Shown one piece after another: positions 1 through 7,099 of a stretch of 47,032 bases of DNA. The position numbers and the translations under genes were made by a program. Source of the DNA: Halobium salinum (lineage in GTDB: Archaea; Halobacteriota; Halobacteria; Halobacteriales; Haloferacaceae). The stretch lies in assembly GCF_026586625.1 (NCBI RefSeq), contig NZ_JAODIW010000008.1:157332-204363 (forward strand). Reading direction: 5' to 3'. The notes below the pieces were generated by a model. The model did no database searches. It saw nothing but the letters and a program-made list of their open reading frames with translations, and was not told where the DNA came from. Each line of letters starts with the position of its first letter. The first letter of the stretch is position 1.

Positions 1-93
1 GTCGACCGGCTGCGGGCCGCGGAAGAAGCCGAGACAGCCGGAGCTGAAGACGAGCAGACAGAGGGCGACGGCGGCGAGGACCTTCCGGTTCAT
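1..93 (-). CDS. N-terminus of a lipoprotein, cut by the window edge
   Basis: Only the first 31 codons are present. They read as a lipoprotein signal peptide: a short basic start (MNRK), a hydrophobic core rich in Ala, Leu and Val, and a lipobox-like SSGC with the candidate lipidated cysteine at residue 20. The ATG lies one base beyond the stop codon of the upstream DUF2110 gene, so it is almost certainly the third gene of the tfe-DUF2110 operon. From memory, haloarchaea often place a DUF5803-type lipoprotein here, but the mature sequence is outside the window and the family cannot be tested. The serine at -3 of the lipobox is less typical than leucine. Confidence 0.75.
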   Translation of the reverse strand, partial: MNRKVLAAVALCLLVFSSGCLGFFRGPQPVD

Positions 94-94
94 A

Positions 95-772
95 TCAGTC
101 GGTCACGACGCAGGACAGTTCGGCCGGGAGGTGACGCCCGATGCTGGCGAGCAGCCCCGGCGGGTCGGTGGAGTCCTTACAGACGATGCTGTGTTCGAGC
201 AGCCCCAGCCGCTCGACGGTGACGATGTCCTCGGCGTGGCCCGCTCGGTTGACGGTCGCGCGGACCTCCGCGCGCGTCGAGCTGTTGACCGTCACGCGGC
301 CGGCGCCGCGCGACCAGTCGTACAGGCGGTCGCGCTCCGTGTCGGCCAGCCGTGACGGCTCGCCGTAGACGAACCGCATCGGCAGGTGCTGGACGAGCCC
401 GAAGCGCTCCTTGACCTGCGTGGCGCTACCGGGGCCCAGCCCCAGTTCCTCGCTCGGAATCCGGACCTCCCGGCCCACGTCGAGGGTGAACCCCTCGTCG
501 TCCCAGGACTCGAGGGTGCCGACGTACGCCTCGCCGGGGACGAGGTCCTCGTCGGCGGCCGGGAGTTCGCCCCAGCGTTCGCGCAGGAGGTTGCGCGCGA
601 CGGCGGCGTCGTCGCCCTCGACGGTGACGATGACGAAGTCGTCGTGGCGAACGCCGACCTCGAAGTCGACGTCCAGGTCGCCGAGTTCGTTGTCGACGAT
701 GGAGCGCAGGCCGTCGAGCGCCCGGTCGCGGGCGTCGCCGGTCACGTAACACTTGGTTGCGAGGACGACCAT
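95..772 (-). CDS. DUF2110 family protein, translationally coupled to tfe
   Basis: A 225-residue acidic protein of the archaeal DUF2110 family; biochemical function is unknown. The N-terminal half (about residues 1-75) looks like a small alpha/beta domain. Residues 80-115 (GEAYVGTL, then FTLDVG and VRIPSEELG) resemble an S1/OB-like beta barrel, and the C-terminal part (150-225) is another alpha/beta region. The ATG overlaps the tfe stop in an ATGA arrangement, so translation is probably coupled. Constant pairing with the transcription factor gene suggests a role in transcription or RNA binding; that is inference from context and the barrel-like stretch. The lipoprotein gene follows one base after the stop. 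Confidence 0.85.
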   Translation of the reverse strand: MVVLATKCYVTGDARDRALDGLRSIVDNELGDLDVDFEVGVRHDDFVIVTVEGDDAAVARNLLRERWGELPAADEDLVPGEAYVGTLESWDDEGFTLDVGREVRIPSEELGLGPGSATQVKERFGLVQHLPMRFVYGEPSRLADTERDRLYDWSRGAGRVTVNSSTRAEVRATVNRAGHAEDIVTVERLGLLEHSIVCKDSTDPPGLLASIGRHLPAELSCVVTD

Positions 773-1305
773 CAGGCGGCGTCGACGTTGGCGTCGACGT
801 TCAGTTCGTCACGCAACTCGTTCAACCGGCGCTCCATCGAACCGACGAGTCGGTTGTTCTCCATCGCTTCGAGGGGGGAGCCACACTCGGGACACTCGAA
901 GCCGAAGTCCATCGCCTCGCCGAACTCGAAGCGGATTGAGTCCACCTCACAGAGGTAGAACTCGTGGGTCCGCTCGTACTCCTCGCGGTCCTCCAGCGCC
1001 TCGAGCAGGCGGTACATCTCCTCCTCCAGGTTCTCCGGGATGTTCTCGTACTCGAAGGTCCACAGATAGGTGAGCCAGCCGGAGTCCTCGTCGCGAACCC
1101 GCCGGTAGGAGGCGAGGTCGTTCTCGTACAGGATGAACAGCGCGCGGCGGACGTCGTTGAGTTCGAGCTGGAGTTCCTCGGCCAGCTCCTCGTCAGTCAC
1201 CTCACCGTCCGGCGGCGCGGCGGCGACCGGCATCCCCGTCGGCCCTACCAGTTCGTGCAGGTACTTCTGGATGACAGGGTCGTTCAGCAGCTCCTCAAAA
1301 GCCAT
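772..1305 (-). CDS. tfe: Transcription initiation factor TFE (TFIIE alpha homologue)
   Basis: A 177-residue archaeal TFE, which stabilises the open promoter complex with RNA polymerase, TBP and TFB. Residues 1-90 form the winged-helix domain (starting MAFEELLNDP), followed by a helical linker and a C-terminal zinc-ribbon region with CPECG. The first half of the ribbon reads YLCEVD, so one of the usual paired cysteines is missing and only three ribbon cysteines are visible; I believe this is common in haloarchaeal TFE but could not check. I chose the ATG at 1305 because a TATA element (TTTAAAA, 1331-1337) lies 26-32 nt upstream, giving a leaderless transcript. An upstream in-frame start would place the TATA inside the gene. 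It heads an overlapping operon with DUF2110 and a lipoprotein. Confidence 0.96.
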   Translation of the reverse strand: MAFEELLNDPVIQKYLHELVGPTGMPVAAAPPDGEVTDEELAEELQLELNDVRRALFILYENDLASYRRVRDEDSGWLTYLWTFEYENIPENLEEEMYRLLEALEDREEYERTHEFYLCEVDSIRFEFGEAMDFGFECPECGSPLEAMENNRLVGSMERRLNELRDELNVDANVDAA

Positions 1306-1330
1306 TGGGAGTATCTGCGGCCGAGAGGCG

Positions 1331-1337
1331 TTTAAAA
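1331..1337 (-). promoter_or_regulatory. TATA element of the tfe operon
   Basis: TTTAAAA on the minus strand, 26-32 nt before the tfe ATG, as expected for a leaderless haloarchaeal transcript. It is the only A/T-rich run in the gap. Confidence 0.7.
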
Positions 1338-1463
1338 GCACCGGAACTGCCGCTCAACGGACGGTTCGCGCCGGCCTCGGCGTCTCGGCGAGGGCCAGCC
1401 CTCCCGGCTCGGGCCCGCCCCGCCGCCAACGGGGTCTTGCCCGTCGAGTACCTACCCCGGCCC

Positions 1464-1736
1464 ATGGCGCCCGACTCGGAGACCGAGAGCGAAGCCGGAG
1501 AGGAGACCGAGATGGAAGACGGGACGGAGACCGGAAACCCGACCACGGACGCCGCGCCGACCCCGCCCGAGCCGGTGCGCGAGTTCGTCTCCCGCGTGCT
1601 GTCCGAGGACGAGGTGCGCGAAACGTTCGAGGACACCGTGGTCGACGTGCCCTCGCGGTTCGACCGGCCCTCACCGACGGCGCGCTGGCGGTTCGACGGG
1701 ACGCTCACCGTCCGCGTCGCCGACGCCGGAGAGTAG
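1464..1736 (+). CDS. Small acidic haloarchaeal protein of unknown function
   Basis: A 90-residue protein. The first 35 residues are low-complexity and very rich in Glu, Asp and Thr, and probably disordered. The last 55 residues (from PVREFVSRVLSEDEV) look folded, with one helix followed by a short beta region (ARWRFDGTLTVRVADAG). I do not recognise a family. It diverges from tfe and converges on the PhzF-like gene. The ATG at 1464 was chosen because the reading frame upstream is Arg/Pro/Ala-rich and unlike a haloarchaeal protein. Composition and wobble-position GC support coding; no strong promoter is visible, only a weak CTTG-type element near 1438. Confidence 0.65.
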   Translation: MAPDSETESEAGEETEMEDGTETGNPTTDAAPTPPEPVREFVSRVLSEDEVRETFEDTVVDVPSRFDRPSPTARWRFDGTLTVRVADAGE

Positions 1737-1819
1737 TCGCGAGAGCGGTTGCCCGGACCCGCCGTCGCGAAGAGCCGTGGAACGCCGCCGAGCGACGGCT
1801 CGACGACTTCGTCGTCGTC

Positions 1820-2794
1820 CTACGCCTCGATGATGTCGTCGCCGCCGTCGTCGGGTGCGGGCACCGTCACCTCGCCGTCCAACGCGGTGACCGCCCTGCC
1901 GCCGACTCGAAGCCCGTGGTCGCGGTCGCCCGCCGCGCCGGCCGCTCCCTCGGCGTCCGCGTCGTCGACGAACTCGACGTCGACGTAGCCCGGCCGGTCG
2001 ACGAAGTGGCCCTGCTCGAAGCGGAGCGTCGACGGCGTCTCCCCCTCGAAGGCGTCGACGTACCGGAGGTACGCCGCACACGCCCCGCTCGCGGTGCCGG
2101 TCACGGGGTCCTCCGGGATGCCCGCGGCCGGCGCGAACATCCGCCCGTGGAGCGTCGACTCGGATTCGAGCGTGTCGAAGGTGAACGCGTAGACGCCCGT
2201 GAGGTCGAACTCCTCGGAGAGGGCCTCGATGGCCTCGTGGTCCGGGTCGGCTCCCGAGAGATGTTCGAGAAAGTTCACCGGGAGGAGCAGGTAGCGGAGG
2301 CCCGTCGAGGCCACTGCTGGCGCGAGGTCGGCGCCCACGTCCTTCAGCGCCTCCGGGTCGATGCCGAGCGCCCCGCCGAGTCGGTCGTAGTCGGGTGTCA
2401 CCGGCTCGACGCTCTCGAAGGTCTGGTGCATCCAGACGGTGCCGTCGGACTCGACATCCACGTCGACCGCCCCGGCGTTCGTCGCCGTCGTGGTCGTGTC
2501 GGCGTCGAGGTCGCCGACCTCGTGGAGGTGCGCGTGGGCCGCCACCGTGGCGTGTCCACAGAGGTCGATTTCGCGCGTCGGCGTGAAGAAGCGTAGGCGG
2601 CGGTCGGCGTCCTCGTCCTGATTTTCGACCGGGAGGACGAACGCCGTCTCGCTCGCGCCGAGTTCGCGGGCGATCGCCTGCATCGACGCCTCGGAGAGTC
2701 CGGCGGCGTCGGGGACGACACCGGCGGCGTTGCCGGCGAGGGGCTCGTCCGTGAACGCGTCGACGAGAAGGACGCGGCGCGTGTCCGTGTTCAT
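1820..2794 (-). CDS. PhzF family isomerase-like protein
   Basis: A 324-residue member of the PhzF/diaminopimelate-epimerase-fold family, the size of a normal two-lobed member. Signatures visible are the N-terminal GNAAGVV, ASETAFV carrying the candidate catalytic Glu49, the FTPTREIDLCGHAT motif near residue 90, and EDPVTGTASG in the second lobe. PhzF in phenazine synthesis isomerises a dihydro-hydroxyanthranilate, but haloarchaea do not make phenazines and the substrate here is unknown. The ATG at 2794 has a TATA-like TTTCATA about 26 nt upstream. The C-terminus has a short acidic tail (APDDGGDD). The gene stands alone on the minus strand. Confidence 0.9.
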   Translation of the reverse strand: MNTDTRRVLLVDAFTDEPLAGNAAGVVPDAAGLSEASMQAIARELGASETAFVLPVENQDEDADRRLRFFTPTREIDLCGHATVAAHAHLHEVGDLDADTTTTATNAGAVDVDVESDGTVWMHQTFESVEPVTPDYDRLGGALGIDPEALKDVGADLAPAVASTGLRYLLLPVNFLEHLSGADPDHEAIEALSEEFDLTGVYAFTFDTLESESTLHGRMFAPAAGIPEDPVTGTASGACAAYLRYVDAFEGETPSTLRFEQGHFVDRPGYVDVEFVDDADAEGAAGAAGDRDHGLRVGGRAVTALDGEVTVPAPDDGGDDIIEA

Positions 2795-3101
2795 ACCCGG
2801 CGGTTGCGGGGCGGAGGTATGAAAGTTCGTGGGCCGTACGTCGAAGCAGTCGAGACGTGCGGTCCCCCCGAACCGGTTCTCGTCAGGACGACTCCCGGAA
2901 GCCCCCGCCCGCTCGCCGCCGCTCGACTCGCTGCGCGCTTCCCTCGCTCCCTTCGGTCGCTCGGTCCAGTGCTTACGTCGCGAGCGACGGCGACCGGCCG
3001 GCCCCTTCCGGAACCCCACCCTGCGGATAGCCGGTCGGTCGCCGCTCGTCCCGAACCGTCGGTCGTCGCTCGTCCCAGCGACGATTCGCTCCGCTGTCGC
3101 C
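2795..3101. other. Intergenic stretch with no supported gene
   Basis: About 300 bases between the PhzF start and the deaminase stop. Apart from the PhzF promoter at its left end I see no start codon with a promoter, no tRNA-like B box and no convincing hairpin-plus-T-run. It contains the CG-rich degenerate runs (CGCTCG/TCGCTC type) common in haloarchaeal intergenic DNA. Open frames here have arginine/proline-rich translations and are not supported. Confidence 0.5.
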
Positions 3102-3545
3102 CTACCAGTACGCTTCGTGGACCGCGAGACCCTCGTCGAGCAGTACCGGCCCCTCGACCCTGTCGTCGCCGAGTACCGTGGCGGCGCGGGTGTGCGGCTC
3201 GGTCCCGCGGAGGTCCGCGAGTGCGGGGTGCGAGACGCTGTAGACCACCCCACCGAGCCCGGCGAGGCGCATCCCGCCGGAACACATCGGACACGGTTCG
3301 GTGCTCGTGTACATCGTCGTCTCGGCGCGGGCGTCGGCGTCGAGTTCGCGGGCGGCCCACCGGGCGAGTTCGAGCTCCGGGTGGGCGCGGATGTCGTCCT
3401 CGGTGTGGACCCGGTTCAGTGCCTCGCGAATCACCTCGCCGTCGCGGACGAGCAGGGAACCGAACGGCTCGTCGCCGGCGGCGGCCGCCTCCCGGGCGAG
3501 GTCGAGACAGCGCCGGAGGTGGCGCTCTGTCGCGGCGTCTTCCAT
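3102..3545 (-). CDS. Nucleoside/nucleobase deaminase (CDA-like zinc fold)
   Basis: A 147-residue zinc-dependent deaminase of the TadA/guanine-deaminase superfamily. The zinc and catalytic motifs are intact: His55-Pro-Glu57 (HxE) and Pro84-Cys85-Pro-Met-Cys88 (PCxxC). The GDEPFGSLLV stretch near residue 25 is typical of free-base or nucleoside deaminases rather than dCMP deaminase. Whether it acts on guanine, cytosine, adenosine or a tRNA base cannot be decided by eye. The ATG at 3545 starts the conserved region; longer in-frame starts add a segment not typical of the family. It diverges from ppsA across a 129-bp promoter region. Confidence 0.88.
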   Translation of the reverse strand: MEDAATERHLRRCLDLAREAAAAGDEPFGSLLVRDGEVIREALNRVHTEDDIRAHPELELARWAARELDADARAETTMYTSTEPCPMCSGGMRLAGLGGVVYSVSHPALADLRGTEPHTRAATVLGDDRVEGPVLLDEGLAVHEAYW

Positions 3546-3639
3546 GCCCTCCCCGACGTGCCACGCCGACCAATAAGTTCCGCCCAAACCGTACTCGTAA
3601 CCGAGTGAGGATATTTTCACACTCGCACCTGTCGGAAGC

Positions 3640-3647
3640 TACTTAAC
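3640..3647 (+). promoter_or_regulatory. TATA element of ppsA
   Basis: TACTTAAC lies 28-35 nt before the ppsA ATG, predicting a leaderless mRNA. No other A/T-rich run sits at a suitable distance. Confidence 0.6.
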
Positions 3648-3674
3648 GTCGTTCGCCGACGGTTCAGGTGCGAA

Positions 3675-6017
3675 ATGGCTGTACTCTGGCTGGACGAAAT
3701 CAGGGCTTCGGACCTGGAAACGGTCGGTGGCAAAGCCGCGTCTCTCGGTGAACTGACCGCCGCCGGACTCCCGGTTCCGCCGGGGTTCGTGGTGACCGCC
3801 GGGACGTACCGTGCGTTCATCGAGGACGCCGGCATCGACGACGAGCTCTTCGAGGCGGTCGACGTCGACCCCGAGGACTCGAAGGCGCTCTCGAACGCGC
3901 AGGAGCGCGCCCACGAACTCATCATGGGCACCGAGATGCCCGAGTCCGTGCGCGAGGAGATTCTGGAGTCCTACCGTACCGTGGGCGAGGACGGCGAGAA
4001 GGCGTTCGTCGCCGTCCGCTCCTCCGCGACCGCCGAGGACCTTCCCGACGCCTCCTTCGCCGGCCAACAGGAGACGTTCCTCAACGTCCGCGAAGAAGCC
4101 CTCCTCGAACGCATCAAGGAGTGCTGGGCCTCGCTGTTCTCCCAGCGCGCCATCTACTACCGGAACCAGAAGGGGTTCCCCCACGAGAACGTCGACATCG
4201 CCGTCGTCGTCCAGCGGATGGTCGACGCCGAGAAGTCCGGCGTGATGTTCACGAGCCACCCCTCTACCGGCGAGCCCCGCATCATCATCGAGTCGGCGTG
4301 GGGCCTCGGCGAGGCCGTCGTCTCCGGCGCCGTCTCCCCCGACAACTACGTCGTCGACCGCGACTCCGGCGAGGTCGAGGAGTTGACCGTCGCCGACAAG
4401 AAGCTGATGCACGTCAAGGACCCCGACACCGGCGAGACCGTCGAGGTCGACGTGCCCGACGAGAAACGGGAGGCCCGCGTCCTGAGCGACGAGGAAATCT
4501 CGAAGCTCGTCGAACTCGGCGTCAAGGTCGAGGAGCACTACGAGACGCCCCAGGACGTGGAGTGGGCCGTCTACGACGGCGAGATATACATGCTCCAGTC
4601 CCGACCCATCACCACCATCCGCGAGGGCGGCATCGAGGACGCCTCCACCGACTCGCCGGAGGCGACTGCCCAGGCCAACGGCGGGTCGGAGGCGGCCGCC
4701 AACGGCGGCTCCGTCTCGAAAGGGAAAGGCAAGGGCGACGAGGTCATCATGCGCGGCCTGGGTGCGAGCCCCGGCATCGCCTCCGGCCCCGTCCGCATCA
4801 TCTCGAAGCTCGACCAGCTCGACAAGGTGAGCGATGGCGACATCATGGTCACCGAGATGACCATGCCCGACATGGTGCCCGCGATGAAACGCGCCGCCGG
4901 CATCATCACCGACGAGGGTGGCATGACCAGCCACGCCGCCATCGTCTCCCGCGAACTCGGCGTCCCCGCCGTCGTCGGCACCGGCTCCGCGACCCGCCAG
5001 TTGGAGGACGGTCAGACCGTCACGCTCGACGGCGACAAGGGGACCATCCGCGAGGGCGAAGCCGACACCTCGACCGGCGAGGAGCAGCGCGAGCCCGTCG
5101 AGGAGGTGCGCCCGAAGACGCCCGTCAAGCCGATGACGGCCACCGAGGTGAAGGTGAACGTCTCCATCCCGGAGGCCGCAGAGCGTGCGGCGGCGACCGG
5201 CGCCGACGGCGTCGGCCTGCTCCGCATGGAGCACATGGTGCTCTCGCTGAGCAAGACGCCCGAACGGTTCATCCGCGACGAGGGTGAGGAGGCGTACGTC
5301 CAGGAGATCGTCGAGGGCATCCGCCACGTCGCCGAGGAGTTCTACCCCCGTGCCGTGCGCGTCCGGACCCTCGACGCCCCGACCGACGAGTTCCGCGAGA
5401 TGGAGGGCGGGGAGGACGAACCCCACGAGCACAACCCGATGCTCGGCTACCGCGGCATCCGCCGCAGCCTCGACCGGCCCGACGTGTTCGCCCACGAGTT
5501 GGAGGCGTTCCGCCGCCTCTACGAGATGGGGTACGACAACGTCGAGGTCATGTTCCCGCTCGTCAACGACGCCGAGGACGTCTACCGCGCCAAGAAGCTC
5601 ATGCAGGAGGCCGGCATCGACCCCGAGAAGCGCGAGTGGGGCGTGATGATAGAGACGCCCGCCTCCGCGCTCTCCATCGAGTCGATGGCCGAGGCCGGCA
5701 TCACGTTCGCCTCCTTCGGGACGAACGACCTCACCCAGTACACCCTCGCGGTGGACCGCAACAACCCGAACGTCGCCGACCGCTTCGACGAACTCCACCC
5801 GGCCGTCCTGGAGCTCATCGGCTCGACCATCGAGACCTGCCGCGAACACGACGTGAAGACCAGCATCTGTGGGCAGGCCGGCTCGAAGCCGAAGATGGTG
5901 CAGTTCCTCGTCGACGCCGGCATCTCCTCCATCTCGGCGAACATCGACGCCGTCCGCGACGTGCAACACGAGGTCAAGCGCGTCGAACAGAAGCTCGTCC
6001 TCGAGTCGGTGCGGTAG
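3675..6017 (+). CDS. ppsA: Phosphoenolpyruvate synthase
   Basis: A 780-residue PEP synthase (pyruvate, water dikinase), which makes PEP from pyruvate with ATP to AMP plus phosphate and so feeds gluconeogenesis. Three domains are clear. The N-terminal ATP-grasp domain starts VGGKAASLGELTAAGLPVPPG. The central phosphohistidine domain carries GGMTSHAAI with His420. The C-terminal PEP-binding barrel includes EWGVMIETPA, GTNDLTQYTLAVDRNN and the catalytic Cys732 in SICGQAG. A low-complexity linker (about residues 320-355, rich in Ala, Gly, Ser and Lys) separates ATP-grasp from the swivelling His domain. Length is normal and no intein is present. It has its own promoter and stands alone. Confidence 0.97.
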   Translation: MAVLWLDEIRASDLETVGGKAASLGELTAAGLPVPPGFVVTAGTYRAFIEDAGIDDELFEAVDVDPEDSKALSNAQERAHELIMGTEMPESVREEILESYRTVGEDGEKAFVAVRSSATAEDLPDASFAGQQETFLNVREEALLERIKECWASLFSQRAIYYRNQKGFPHENVDIAVVVQRMVDAEKSGVMFTSHPSTGEPRIIIESAWGLGEAVVSGAVSPDNYVVDRDSGEVEELTVADKKLMHVKDPDTGETVEVDVPDEKREARVLSDEEISKLVELGVKVEEHYETPQDVEWAVYDGEIYMLQSRPITTIREGGIEDASTDSPEATAQANGGSEAAANGGSVSKGKGKGDEVIMRGLGASPGIASGPVRIISKLDQLDKVSDGDIMVTEMTMPDMVPAMKRAAGIITDEGGMTSHAAIVSRELGVPAVVGTGSATRQLEDGQTVTLDGDKGTIREGEADTSTGEEQREPVEEVRPKTPVKPMTATEVKVNVSIPEAAERAAATGADGVGLLRMEHMVLSLSKTPERFIRDEGEEAYVQEIVEGIRHVAEEFYPRAVRVRTLDAPTDEFREMEGGEDEPHEHNPMLGYRGIRRSLDRPDVFAHELEAFRRLYEMGYDNVEVMFPLVNDAEDVYRAKKLMQEAGIDPEKREWGVMIETPASALSIESMAEAGITFASFGTNDLTQYTLAVDRNNPNVADRFDELHPAVLELIGSTIETCREHDVKTSICGQAGSKPKMVQFLVDAGISSISANIDAVRDVQHEVKRVEQKLVLESVR

Positions 6018-6118
6018 TCCGGCGACGGCGCCCCGGCCGCTCGATTCGACGGCCCCACCGGCATCGTCCCCCGCCCACACCCGACTTCGCCGTTCTCGGA
6101 CACCGAGAGTCGCAGTCT

Positions 6119-6126
6119 CGTTTATG
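6119..6126 (+). promoter_or_regulatory. TATA element of the first CPBP gene
   Basis: CGTTTATG, about 60 nt before the ATG at 6186. Because the distance is twice the usual value, the transcript should carry a leader of roughly 35 nt, unlike its mostly leaderless neighbours. Confidence 0.5.
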
Positions 6127-6156
6127 CTCTGAGCGACCGTACACTGAACTGTCCCT

Positions 6157-6174
6157 CCCGAGCCGCCGCTCGGG
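6157..6174 (+). promoter_or_regulatory. 5'-leader hairpin abutting the Shine-Dalgarno of the first CPBP gene
   Basis: CCCGAG - CCGCCG - CTCGGG is a perfect 6-bp stem with a 6-nt loop. The purine tract GGGGAG (6172-6177), correctly spaced 8 nt before the ATG, overlaps its 3' arm. One-nucleotide register shifts pair CTCCC with GGGAG and cover the whole tract. The second CPBP gene has the same arrangement. Confidence 0.5.
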
Positions 6175-6185
6175 GAGTTACCATC

Positions 6186-6947
6186 ATGTCGACGTACACC
6201 CCTACCCCAGACCCGGCCGCCGGTGGCGCCGGGAGCCGCCGAGTAACCACTCGTGACCAGCTACTCGCGATTCTCGTCGGCGTCGGACTCGTCGTCCTCG
6301 CGCTGGCCGCGAACGTCGTCTTCACCATCCCGGTCTTCCTCACGGTTCCGGACTTCGACTCCACGACGTTCCTCCTCGCGGGCCTCGTCGCCGGCCAACT
6401 GGCCTTCCTCGTGGTCGGCCTCGGCTACGTCCTGTGGCGCCTCGGTCGCGAGGCGGTCCCGTTCCGGACCCCCAGCCGCCGCGAACTCCGCTGGATAGTC
6501 GGCGGGCTGGTCGGCGCGCTCGCCGTCGCCTTCGGCGCCGGCGCGCTCGGGCAGTTCCTCGGCGTCGAGACGACGACGAGCGTGCTCGAACCCTACATCG
6601 TCGCCGACCCGGTCGTCCTGCTCGTGCTCGGCGTCCTCTCGGTGTTCCTCGTCGCCCCCGCCGAGGAGATGCTGTTCCGCGGCGCCATCCAGACCCGGCT
6701 CGGACGGACGTTCGGGCCGGTCGTGACCGTCGGGCTGTCGAGCCTGCTGTTCGCCTCGCTGCACGTGTTCAACTTCGTCAGCGGCCTCTCGGGCGTGCTG
6801 TTCGCCACGGCGACCATCTTCGCCGTCGGCCTCGTGCTCGGGACGGTGTACGAACGCACCGGGAACCTCGCGGTCCCCGTCATCGTCCACGGCATCTATA
6901 ACCTCATCCTGTTCGGAGTGTCGTACGTCGCGCTGACGATGTTCTGA
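6186..6947 (+). CDS. CPBP family intramembrane glutamic endopeptidase
   Basis: A 253-residue membrane protease of the CPBP/Abi family (relatives of Rce1, which cleaves CAAX proteins). About seven or eight membrane segments are visible. The active-site motifs are complete: Glu160-Glu161-x3-Arg165 (EEMLFR), His193 in the next segment (ASLHVF), and His235-x3-Asn239 (HGIYN) near the C-terminus. Substrate is unknown; archaeal members are often annotated only as CAAX proteases. The ATG at 6186 is supported by a Shine-Dalgarno-like GGGGAG 8 nt upstream. A paralogue follows 152 bp downstream, separately promoted. Confidence 0.92.
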   Translation: MSTYTPTPDPAAGGAGSRRVTTRDQLLAILVGVGLVVLALAANVVFTIPVFLTVPDFDSTTFLLAGLVAGQLAFLVVGLGYVLWRLGREAVPFRTPSRRELRWIVGGLVGALAVAFGAGALGQFLGVETTTSVLEPYIVADPVVLLVLGVLSVFLVAPAEEMLFRGAIQTRLGRTFGPVVTVGLSSLLFASLHVFNFVSGLSGVLFATATIFAVGLVLGTVYERTGNLAVPVIVHGIYNLILFGVSYVALTMF

Positions 6948-7037
6948 CCGGGGGCGGGATTCGCCTCTCACCGAGTCGGTGACGACGGCGACGGTGATTA
7001 CCTCGCAGTCGCGTCCCAACCGACGCCTCACGTTCCG

Positions 7038-7046
7038 ACTTATTTC
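7038..7046 (+). promoter_or_regulatory. TATA element of the second CPBP gene
   Basis: ACTTATTTC, roughly 55-60 nt before the ATG at 7100, predicting a leader of about 30-35 nt, as for the first paralogue. Confidence 0.5.
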
Positions 7047-7070
7047 CACGAACCGCCTACGTTCCGCCGT

Positions 7071-7092
7071 CCTCCGAGCAGTCGCCCGGAGG
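7071..7092 (+). promoter_or_regulatory. 5'-leader hairpin sequestering the Shine-Dalgarno of the second CPBP gene
   Basis: CCTCCG (7071-7076) and CGGAGG (7087-7092) form a perfect 6-bp stem around a 10-nt loop. The 3' arm contains GGAGG, the core complementary to the archaeal 16S 3' end, 7 nt from the ATG. Opening the stem would be needed to expose the ribosome binding site. Confidence 0.55.
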
Positions 7093-7099
7093 GGTCACT

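Noticed and set aside
4600-4760. A possible intein or insertion in ppsA
   Set aside because: The extra length is a simple Ala/Gly/Ser/Lys linker between known domains; no splicing motifs.
3639-6080. An 813-codon open frame on the minus strand opposite ppsA, and similar long frames opposite metG and korA
   Set aside because: They are mirror frames of high-GC haloarchaeal genes. ppsA, metG and korA have intact family motifs on their own strand, while the opposite translations are repetitive in Val, Asp and Arg with no recognisable domain.
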